From positions 1-7,697 of the forward strand of contig PIVW01000282.1 in the NCBI GenBank assembly GCA_003353825.1: a stretch of DNA of 7,697 nt, written 5' to 3'. The notes under the pieces were generated by a model. The model worked only from the letters and a program-made list of their open reading frames with translations, was not told the origin of the DNA and did no database searches. This document shows positions 1 through 5,233 of the stretch, piece by piece (the first letter of the stretch is position 1; every line of letters starts with the position of its first letter). The position numbers and the translations under genes are program-made. This DNA is from Chloroflexota bacterium (GTDB lineage Bacteria > Chloroflexota > Anaerolineae > J102).

Positions 1-495
1 GTAAGAGTCGTTGGTGAAGGTCACGACCTGCAAGGTGGTCGCGTGCAAAGCTCCCAAGACGTTGAAAAGCGTTTGCGACCACTGGGCGCTTGAATGAACT
101 GGCGGACGAAGCACCACAGGAAACCGAGAAAAGGACGCATCACGAAGTGAGCCGCATCTACAAAGAACCTGAGAACTCTGGAAAACTTTTTTGAGCTATT
201 CGTTACCCGCGTTTACACAGGTGCGAACGAACAAAACCCCCCTGCATATAGGGGTGCGAACAGCCGTTTTAGACTTTTCCAGAGTTTTCAGCTATTAGGG
301 AAAGATAGACGGCAGCGGCGTATCGAAGAGCTTCTCGAAAAAACAGGCAACGGCGATACGGCGATTGTTGCCGAGTTTTCCCGCCTCGTCTGGAGCGCGA
401 GTGGAGACAGATGAAACTTATCACATATTCGTTCACCATCGATAGATTTTACGATCGTCTGCCCTGGCGGCGGCGCTGGATCATCGCCATGAGAT
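1..495. other. Region without an intact gene; open-frame fragments
   Basis: No complete gene is visible before the membrane protein at 496. Three fragments read as protein-like but lack what a gene needs. On the + strand, 1-93 is an open frame ending in TGA and could be the C-terminal 30 residues of a gene that starts before the window (last residues RLRPLGA). Frame +1 from 151 to 414 is open for 87 codons with no ATG, GTG or TTG. It ends with a plausible helical segment (RRIEELLEKTG) and its stop overlaps an ATG at 411 in an ATGA arrangement. That ATG opens a 55-codon frame to 578, preceded by GGAG. I recognise no family in any of them. They look like remains of one or more decayed genes, but chance openness cannot be excluded. 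The long minus-strand frame across 288-698 has low-complexity, shadow-like composition. Confidence 0.4.
170..290. repeat. Long-spaced inverted repeat with internal repeats
   Basis: The arms at 170-187 and 273-290 are inverted copies of each other, matching at 16 of 18 positions with a perfect 12-bp core (AACTCTGGAAAA at 174-185 against its complement at 275-286). The 85-nt interior holds a direct repeat GGTGCGAAC at 220-228 and 253-261, and a small stem ACCCC/GGGGT (236-240 with 251-255). The motif AGCTATT also occurs just inside the left arm and at the outer edge of the right arm. The layout resembles a miniature inverted-repeat element or a large folded RNA. No obvious target-site duplication flanks it, so its mobility is unproven. 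Confidence 0.45.
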
Positions 496-951
496 GTGAC
501 ACCGCTGGAGCCGATCGGGATGCAGAGCCTTTTTTTGTCTCTCTCGTTTCTCGGGGCGCTAGTGCTCGTCATACCTAGTAGCCCGTACGGCTTTTCTTCG
601 TGGCAAAACATCGCCCTCCTCGGTCCTTTGCTCCTGGTCACTGTGCTCGTTTTTTTTGTCAATATGAACAGCACACACAAGCTACTCGCGTCAACCAAAA
701 AGCGACAAATGACTGCCGTTGAGCGTAGATTCGTCCAAACCTACTATGAATTGCAGGAACTTGACACCCGCGGCCTTGACACTCATGCTACCGCCACGGA
801 ACTGAATGCCTGGGCTGCAGTCAAACGTGAGATCACGCTAACGCGAAGCTGGCCCTACAACACGGAGATGATACGCACGTTGTTCATCTCTGTGTTGATA
901 CCAGTTTTGGTTGGTGTGGGGCGGATCATCGGCCCCCTGCTGAGTGGTTGA
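496..951 (+). CDS. Small polytopic membrane protein of unknown function
   Basis: A 151-aa protein I cannot assign to a named family. It shows two adjacent membrane helices near the N-terminus (about residues 9-27 and 38-57). A charged, probably cytoplasmic, helical stretch follows (about 60-120, containing KKRQMTAVERRFVQTYYELQ), then a third helix near the C-terminus (about 126-148). The motif RSWPYNTEMIRTLFISVLIP, where the conserved-looking WPYNT precedes the last helix, looks like a membrane-entry signature. The listed start is GTG at 496. The in-frame ATG at 520 has GGAG nine bases upstream and is a better start, giving 143 aa. Upstream, in another frame, an ATG at 411 encodes a basic juxtamembrane-like segment (RFYDRLPWRRRW) that would fit directly before the first helix, so the gene may be frameshifted near 490. 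It converges on the GIN-domain lipoprotein gene. Confidence is good that it codes, low for the start. Confidence 0.6.
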   Translation: MTPLEPIGMQSLFLSLSFLGALVLVIPSSPYGFSSWQNIALLGPLLLVTVLVFFVNMNSTHKLLASTKKRQMTAVERRFVQTYYELQELDTRGLDTHATATELNAWAAVKREITLTRSWPYNTEMIRTLFISVLIPVLVGVGRIIGPLLSG

Positions 952-1036
952 CAAAAATGGAAGGACGCCCAACCATGGCGAATTCTTGTGCTCTCTCCCG
1001 GGGCATTGTGTCTCTAGTCCAGCGCAGCGACACCCA

Positions 1037-1073
1037 GGGGGGAGGTAGCTGCAAAGGCTACCCCGGCCCCCCC
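1037..1073. other. GC-rich stem-loop with G and C tracts
   Basis: A six-base stem GGTAGC/GCTACC (1044-1049 with 1057-1062) closes a seven-base loop. It can be extended by pairing GGGGGG (1037-1042) with the C-run at 1067-1073 across a small internal loop. The strong GC pairing and its position between convergent genes suggest a transcription-stopping or RNA-protecting structure. There is no T-tract on either strand, so it is not a canonical intrinsic terminator. Confidence 0.4.
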
Positions 1074-1079
1074 TACATG

Positions 1080-1117
1080 GCCTCCGGTGGACCGAGGGTG
1101 GGTGGTTCACCGGAGGC
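1080..1117. terminator. Putative bidirectional stem-loop terminator
   Basis: The arms at 1080-1093 (GCCTCCGGTGGACC) and 1104-1117 (GGTTCACCGGAGGC) pair over 14 bases with a single G-T wobble, around a 10-base loop. The hairpin starts 15 bases past the stop of the minus-strand GIN gene and about 130 bases past the + strand gene, where a shared terminator of two convergent genes would lie. Neither side has a run of T, so termination would have to be non-canonical, or the structure could be a 3' stabiliser. The inverted repeat is certain; its function is inferred. Confidence 0.5.
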
Positions 1118-1131
1118 GCATCTGGCGATCC

Positions 1132-1860
1132 TTATTCGCGTTCGATGGAGGAACTACCAGACATGTCAAGGTTTCCCATGGCAGGACTGCCTTGGTAGTA
1201 GATATTCGAGGCGCCGCTGGCATCTGCATTCAGGGTGCCGCTGGCGTTTACTGTGACCCTGCTGGCGCCGCTCGCTTCGACTGTGGCGTCACCGACGGCG
1301 AAATCTGATAGGTCGATAGAGCTGGCACCCGAGGCGTCGATGTTCACATCTCCAGCGGAACCGCTTAAGGTCACTTTGCTGGCACCGGATACGTCGAACA
1401 TGGCATCGCCTGCCTCGATATCGCCGCGTAATGAACTGGCTCCGGATAGATCCGTATTCAAACTCTTGCTGGATTCGAATCCGGAGATGGTGGCCTCGCT
1501 AGCTCCGCTCAGGTCCAGCCCAGTGAGTTCGGGCATGGTAACTGTGGCTTCCATGGTGGCATTTCTGACGCCATAAGCCGTGCCAGGCTTGAAGCCGATT
1601 TTCAGGGTATTACCTGACTTGATTACGTTGAGATGCTCCACTAGATTGTCGTCGACACTGACGATTACACTGAAGGTATCGCTTTGCTCGATGTCGACTT
1701 CAAAGGCATTACTTATATCCACCTTGTCGAATCCGTTGATATTCGCTTCCTGGCTGACTACGTTGCCCGAGCCGGTGATGGATTTTATATTCGGGATGGG
1801 TATGGCGCAGGCCAGTATAACGATAACAAGAAACAGGATTATTAGTATTGATTTGAACAT
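1132..1860 (-). CDS. GIN-domain (DUF2807) envelope lipoprotein
   Basis: A 242-aa secreted protein. Residues 1-17 are a hydrophobic signal peptide after a single Lys. They end in VILAC, a near-consensus lipobox that would make Cys18 the lipidated residue, so the protein is probably anchored on the outer face of the membrane. From about residue 30 (GSGNVVSQEANINGFDKVDI) it matches the start of the GIN domain (DUF2807, putative auto-transporter adhesin head), which folds as a right-handed beta-helix. The C-terminal half repeats SGAS at 118, 139, 158, 177, 197 and 215 and ends with SGSS at 234, a spacing of 18-21 residues consistent with one motif per coil. The start is firm: AGGAGGG lies eight bases before ATG. 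It is last in a likely operon, 51 bases after the pentapeptide-repeat gene. The family is often linked to envelope or adhesion functions, but no substrate is established and none can be inferred here. Confidence 0.88.
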   Translation of the reverse strand: MFKSILIILFLVIVILACAIPIPNIKSITGSGNVVSQEANINGFDKVDISNAFEVDIEQSDTFSVIVSVDDNLVEHLNVIKSGNTLKIGFKPGTAYGVRNATMEATVTMPELTGLDLSGASEATISGFESSKSLNTDLSGASSLRGDIEAGDAMFDVSGASKVTLSGSAGDVNIDASGASSIDLSDFAVGDATVEASGASRVTVNASGTLNADASGASNIYYQGSPAMGNLDMSGSSSIERE

Positions 1861-1911
1861 CTGGAAATCCCTCCTATGTTCTAGTAATCTACTTGAAATG
1901 AGAACAGAGCG

Positions 1912-2502
1912 TCAGTCACTCTCCGCCGGCAAGCTATTTGTGCTTGTGCTGCGTCTTCGTAGTATGAGGAAGATCACGACAGCTGCGACACCCAGGATTA
2001 GGAATGGTAGCCAGCGGGGAGGCGCCTGAATCGACTCGGGGAGTTCGGCTGGTTGCACCTTAGCATCCGCCCACTTCACGGCAGCCTGGGCGCCGGTCGT
2101 AATTACGTCACTGAAATCAGCACCGGTGACGTCAACTGCTATCAGTTTACTGGCGCTGAGATCGGCTCCGGTCAGGTCGGCTTCCTTCAGATCAACGCCT
2201 GCCACAGTTGCGGCGATGAGGTGGGCGCCACGCAAGTTGGCTCCGCGCAAGCTGGCCCCCGCTATGCGGGCACCCTCCAGGCGAGCGTCGGCCAGGTTGA
2301 TCTCACTCATATCCGCGCCGGCCAGTGTGGCTTCAGTCAGATCGCTGTCGTGCAGATCCGCCCCTTTCATGTTTAGGCCTGCCAATTTGATGCCGGACAG
2401 ATCCAACTCGCTCATGTCCGCCCCGGCAAGGTTGCGTTCCTTGCTCAGACTTTCCATGATCTCTTGGCGTGACTCGAATTTTTTTGTTTCTACATCATTC
2501 AT
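1912..2502 (-). CDS. Tail-anchored pentapeptide-repeat protein
   Basis: A 196-aa protein with no signal peptide. After a charged N-terminus (1-25), an uninterrupted run of about 21 pentapeptides A(D/N)LXX occupies roughly residues 26-133. The central L/M/I/V/F falls every fifth residue from 30 to 130, for example LAGADMSEINL and LRGANLRGAHL. This is the signature of the right-handed quadrilateral beta-helix of the pentapeptide-repeat family. A Pro/Ala-rich linker (about 145-163) leads to one membrane helix (about 165-181), then RRR and a short Ser-rich tail. Some family members mimic DNA and protect gyrase, but those are soluble; a membrane anchor argues for a scaffold or envelope role instead. 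AAGGAAG lies just before the ATG. The start overlaps the stop of a possible small ORF (ATGA), and the GIN lipoprotein gene follows by 51 bases, so cotranscription is likely. The family call is confident; the function is unknown. Confidence 0.9.
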   Translation of the reverse strand: MNDVETKKFESRQEIMESLSKERNLAGADMSELDLSGIKLAGLNMKGADLHDSDLTEATLAGADMSEINLADARLEGARIAGASLRGANLRGAHLIAATVAGVDLKEADLTGADLSASKLIAVDVTGADFSDVITTGAQAAVKWADAKVQPAELPESIQAPPRWLPFLILGVAAVVIFLILRRRSTSTNSLPAESD

Positions 2503-2651
2503 GTTTCACTTCCTTGTGATAGTCTTGAGAGTGGCGGTTGCTGTTCGGATATCTCCAATTCAGAATGGTTAGGATCCGTTTGTTTGAAATGAACAGGAGA
2601 AGTCCGGTGCGTATCTAATAGCCTGCTAAACCGGTACCCCTCCTGGTACAT
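2499..2651 (-). CDS. Possible 50-aa translationally coupled small ORF
   Basis: This frame fills the 148-bp gap between the Yip1 gene and the pentapeptide gene exactly. Its ATG overlaps the upstream stop as TGATG, and its TGA overlaps the next start as ATGA. The product is 50 aa, hydrophilic and rich in Ser, Gln and Arg (start MYQEGYRFSRLL, end RLSQGSET), with no membrane helix or known motif. No strong ribosome-binding site precedes it, so it would depend on re-initiation after the Yip1 protein. A 50-codon open frame is not rare by chance, so the double overlap is the main support. It may equally be untranslated spacer. Confidence 0.25.
   Translation of the reverse strand: MYQEGYRFSRLLDTHRTSPVHFKQTDPNHSELEISEQQPPLSRLSQGSET
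2634..2649 (-). promoter_or_regulatory. Hairpin exposing AGGAGG in its loop
   Basis: Directly after the Yip1 stop, the minus strand reads GTACC, AGGAGG, GGTAC: a five-base stem whose six-base loop is a perfect anti-16S core. No start codon follows at a usable distance, so it is not an ordinary ribosome-binding site. It may hold or recruit a terminating ribosome, or may be chance. The loop also falls inside the possible 50-aa ORF, where it encodes Gln-Glu-Gly. Confidence 0.2.
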
Positions 2652-3226
2652 CAGGCGCCGAGTAAGCCGCTCATGGCTGCGGCGCCCAGGCCCAGCAGGC
2701 CCAGCACTGCTCCACCAATGATCATGATCACAATCAATGCGAGCCAGCCCACGATAACGGTGATGATAGTCTGCGCCCACTCCAAATCCAGAGCCTCTTT
2801 TGCAGCCACAAACCAGGCGACTACTAGTAATATAGCGGCCGCCACCATAACCGGGGCCAGCAGGCAGGATAGGAAACCAGAGAAGGCGGTAACGATGCCA
2901 ATGACTCCAATCACGTTCCAGACGTAGGCCAGACCCAATGTGCGAACCAATTCATCGAAAGTGACCTCCGCTTTATATAACGAGCGTCCTACCCAGTTGA
3001 TGACCAGGGCCGCGACGGCGAAACCGAGGACGGCAAAAAGGGTACCCACGACGGCGCCACCTAGCCAGCTGATCAGGTTGGAGGTGGCAGTGGCCCCGAC
3101 CTGATTGAGAAATCCAACCACGACGACTATAAGCCAGGCTGTGGTGGTGAAGGTTGTATCCTTCTCGACCTCAGCGTATACGCTGCTGCGGAACGTGAAG
3201 GCGCCGATGATACGGTTACTGAGCAT
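2651..3226 (-). CDS. Yip1-family integral membrane protein
   Basis: A 191-aa polytopic protein. The N-terminal amphipathic segment (residues 1-26, with FRSSVYAEVEKD) precedes about five membrane helices, near 28-44, 55-78, 98-118, 121-142 and 153-180. An early helix after a short polar N-terminus, followed by Gly/Ala/Val-rich helices with the polar loop SLYKAEVTFDELVRTLGLA between helices two and three, is the layout of bacterial Yip1 (PF04893) proteins. In eukaryotes Yip1 proteins work in vesicle traffic; in bacteria their role is not known. The start is well supported: AGGAG lies eight bases before ATG. The gene is first in the probable operon continuing to the pentapeptide and GIN genes. 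Upstream lies a 298-bp structured spacer that must hold its promoter; I find no convincing -35/-10 pair there. The family call is fairly secure, and a DUF-type Yip1 relative is the main alternative. Confidence 0.78.
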   Translation of the reverse strand: MLSNRIIGAFTFRSSVYAEVEKDTTFTTTAWLIVVVVGFLNQVGATATSNLISWLGGAVVGTLFAVLGFAVAALVINWVGRSLYKAEVTFDELVRTLGLAYVWNVIGVIGIVTAFSGFLSCLLAPVMVAAAILLVVAWFVAAKEALDLEWAQTIITVIVGWLALIVIMIIGGAVLGLLGLGAAAMSGLLGA

Positions 3227-3524
3227 GATTCTATCTCCTAATTGTAGAGCGTGTGTTGGTTAAAATCGACTATTACACTAACGGTTCAAACAGGTCTCGG
3301 CGATAGATAACCGACTTAGTCTGAACTTGGCGGGATAATGGGCCACCCATTGTCAGGCCGGCCCTCACTAAGATAGGGGTGGCGTGCGTCTGGGCCCAGG
3401 CTAGGCCCCCAGACAGGGTTTATATCACCTGAGAACTGGGCGTTGTAGAGTAGTAGAATGTAGACAAGTTCAAAGCCTGGCAATCTTACCCTGTTGGGGA
3501 AGCGTTGAGGGAGAACCTCTCAGG
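3227..3524. other. Structured intergenic spacer
   Basis: No open frame of note occurs between the LiaF-like gene and the Yip1 gene. The middle is rich in pairing. GCCACCC (3342-3348) is complementary to GGGTGGC (3377-3383), with the palindrome GGCCGGCC in their loop. Directly beside it, GTCTGGG (3388-3394) pairs with CCCAGAC (3408-3414) around a 13-base loop. Neither has a T-tract. The spacer should hold the end of the LiaF-like transcript and the promoter of the Yip1 operon, but neither is definable by eye. Confidence 0.45.
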
Positions 3525-3866
3525 CTAGTCCTCGCGCAGGTAGAACGCTTTCACCAGGGCGATGACGCCGAGTCCAATCAGGATGAAAGCACCAACGGCC
3601 GTCCACGGGATATCTGTTGCCTGGATGATGGCGACGACGATGGGGATAGAGCAGAAGAAAGCAAGGGTGGCGATCCCGCTCCATATCTTGCCTCGAAAGA
3701 CTAGTTCTGCGCCGCCGGAGAGGCCTGTCACCACCATTATGCCCGGCCACCACCAGTTCGTGAGCAATAGTACACCGAGGCCGATGAGGAAGATCGCACC
3801 AGAAATGGCAGATGCTTTCTTGCGCTTATCTTCTTGGGCATTGGTCAGTTCAGTTTGCGTAGTCAT
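3525..3866 (-). CDS. LiaI/LiaF-like small membrane protein
   Basis: A 113-aa protein with a polar, Lys/Arg-rich N-terminus (1-19) and three to four membrane helices, near 20-37, 41-50 (short, after a Trp cluster), 61-82 and 87-107, ending in a short charged tail. The pattern GAIFLIGLGVLLLTNWWWPG, with a Gly-rich helix, a Trp belt and a second GLG-containing helix (FILIGLGVIALV), resembles the LiaI/LiaF-like transmembrane region (DUF5668 type). That region occurs in envelope-stress sensing and in many uncharacterised small proteins. No C-terminal cell-wall-active domain is present, so it is only the membrane part. The start is supported by AAAGGGGG shortly before ATG, and this Shine-Dalgarno sits in the loop of a six-base hairpin (separate entry). 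It lies 112 bases after the broken membrane gene, with which it shares general style. Its function is not known. Confidence 0.7.
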   Translation of the reverse strand: MTTQTELTNAQEDKRKKASAISGAIFLIGLGVLLLTNWWWPGIMVVTGLSGGAELVFRGKIWSGIATLAFFCSIPIVVAIIQATDIPWTAVGAFILIGLGVIALVKAFYLRED

Positions 3867-3869
3867 CGG

Positions 3870-3888
3870 TTACACCCCCTTTGTGTAA
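3870..3888 (-). promoter_or_regulatory. Ribosome-binding-site hairpin of the LiaF-like gene
   Basis: On the minus strand TTACAC and GTGTAA form a perfect six-base stem. Its seven-base loop contains AAAGGGG, the only Shine-Dalgarno candidate for the ATG three bases downstream of the stem. Presenting or hiding this site could tune translation. The inverted repeat is seen directly; a regulatory role is inferred. Confidence 0.35.
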
Positions 3889-3978
3889 TAGGGTTGAATA
3901 CGAACGAAAGGATGAACCAGATAGTACACGAAGCCGCCTGCCAGTCCTGAGACCATTGCAGACACCGAGCCCTTTTCC

Positions 3979-4660
3979 TTAACCGGGGTTTTGGTGCTCT
4001 ATGGGTGGTTCGTCCGTCGTATCGGGCGGTTGCGGACTTCGTCCGATGAATTGGCGTACCAGAATTAACACGCCTGCTACGACCAGACCGGCAGCTATAA
4101 CGTATTCCACGGCCGCTTCGACGAAAAGAAAGGAAAGTCCGATCACGGTCAATATCCCGCCTGGAATCAGCGCCCACCATTGCCCGGTGTCGCGAATGAA
4201 GACTGCAAAGAAGGGGATGGCGATGGCCAACATGACATAGGCGGGGATCAGCAGATCGTCGAGGACACCAGCGCCAATCAAACCGACCATCAATCCCACG
4301 GCAAACAGAATATAGGCCGGAATAAGGGCCCCCACACCGCGCATGATTGAGCAGAAATACCACCAGGAAGGGGATGGCGATGATCGTTAGAATATAGGTG
4401 GCGATCAACTCGCCTTGCAAGATGTCCAAAGTAACGATCGTTATCAAGCCAGCAATGGCCCACAACACATAGGTGAGTAAAAGCAGTCCCACCTCAGAGC
4501 GATCTACGAGCTATATGATGAAAACGCCTAAGCCGGCCACTGACAGAAGCGATACCCAGATCCAGGCGTTGATGTCTGTATATGTTTCGACTAATAGGAG
4601 GATGCCTAAGAGGATCAGCAGTCCACCCCAGACCAATGTTTGTTTCGTTTGGAATTTCAG
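3979..4660 (-). pseudogene. Broken multi-helix membrane protein gene with internal repeats
   Basis: Joining two frames gives a continuous protein of about 226 aa with at least six hydrophobic segments and a hydrophilic tail (TTDEPPIEHQNPG). Three faults break it. The codon placed properly behind the ribosome-binding site (AAGGAAAG) is CTG at 4660, and no ATG, GTG or TTG lies between it and the upstream stop. Codon 50 is TAG (4511-4513), though the sequence continues plausibly as LVDRSEVGLLLL. One extra base near 4330-4345 then shifts the frame between NHAR and GALIPAYIL. The segments on either side of the shift are homologous to each other (YILTIIAIPFLVVF against YVMLAIAIPFFAVF), so the protein had tandem ~50-residue modules, and WWALIPGGIL begins a third. 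That homology shows both pieces belong to one gene. The intact 121-aa piece (3979-4344) starts at an ATG without a ribosome-binding site. Family unknown. Assembly error is the alternative. Confidence 0.7.
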
Positions 4661-5233
4661 GTTTCTTCTTTCCTTGAGAATCGCTTGATTATGGGTGGAA
4701 AGCTCTTATCGTTTTGACCGATCCATCAAGTATGACCATTCGAGACGCAAGTAGAGTGTGTTTTTACAGGCGCTAGTCGATGATCAAGTGAATGACAGAA
4801 CAGAATTCGCCAATGATGAGGAGCCGGTCGCAATCTCTATACTTCAGAACGTCAATTTGTAAAAAACAGGCTCGGATCGACAAGGGCGTTGGCAGCAGTC
4901 ACTCCAGAGAAGACCGTTTCCTGCAGGCATGAACCGCGAGGAGAAGGCATTGCCATGACAGCAAATCCCCACGGCATAATAAGAATGACATATCCGATGA
5001 CTTGCCATCAGGGCAAGAACTCCTGGTAGAGCACAATTCTTTTCAGCGTGGGTTTCACGGCTATCTTACCTCCCAAGTATACCATGAATCCCAGGTAAAA
5101 GTAATAATCGTTACCCACCTCAAGATCGAAAAAGTCATCGGCGACAATCTCACTATCGTTACAATTTGGGGGTAAGCGTACGGATGAACACTGCCATGAA
5201 AATGGCAATTGGTTCAGTCTTCACCCCACGCGT
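4661..5233. other. 573-bp region with no convincing gene
   Basis: This lies between the broken membrane gene and the end of comEC. The only candidate is a minus-strand frame at 5008-5208 (66 aa from a TTG start with no ribosome-binding site). Its C-terminal part looks protein-like (DDFFDLEVGNDYYFYLGFMV, then KIAVKPTLKRIVLYQEFLP). Past its TGA the same frame stays open for about 50 more codons with a hydrophobic stretch (VIGYVILIMPWGFAVMAMP), as if a gene were cut by a stop. I do not recognise it. A small hairpin, TGCCAT/ATGGCA around a four-base loop (5192-5207), sits about 27 bases past the comEC stop and might help end that transcript, but has no T-tract. The rest shows nothing recognisable. 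Confidence 0.5.

Larger units (their letters stand above)
952..1131. other. Convergent intergenic spacer
   Basis: The space between the + strand membrane gene and the stop of the minus-strand GIN lipoprotein gene holds two stem-loops, annotated separately, and otherwise nothing recognisable. Open frames that cross it on either strand are poor in composition and overlap the real genes, so I read none as coding. Confidence 0.6.

Noticed and set aside
193..219. Sigma-70-like promoter (TTGAGC with TACACA) for the + strand gene
   Set aside because: The -10 match is only three of six, it lies inside the inverted-repeat element, and it is about 280 bases from the start, so it is not convincing.
288..698. 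136-codon minus-strand open frame
   Set aside because: It overlaps the better-supported + strand membrane gene, has no hydrophobic core or motif, and reads as the complement of coding-like + strand frames.
838..1256. Open frames across the convergent spacer on both strands
   Set aside because: They cover the two stem-loops and the ends of real genes, with Cys/Arg/Gly-rich composition typical of shadow frames.
1235..2029. Plus-strand frames opposite the GIN and pentapeptide genes
   Set aside because: The repeats in those genes keep opposite frames open; the minus-strand products have clear families and ribosome-binding sites.
2053..2572. Plus-strand repeat-like proteins opposite the pentapeptide gene
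   Set aside because: Their five-residue periodicity simply mirrors the pentapeptide repeats on the minus strand.
3340..3420. Possible tRNA or riboswitch in the structured spacer
   Set aside because: No cloverleaf, T-loop or known aptamer core could be made from the pairing seen.
3863..4492. A 209-aa minus-strand protein from a GTG start
   Set aside because: Only its first ~50 residues are membrane-like and belong to the broken gene; after the frameshift it becomes Arg/Cys/Ser-rich out-of-frame sequence.
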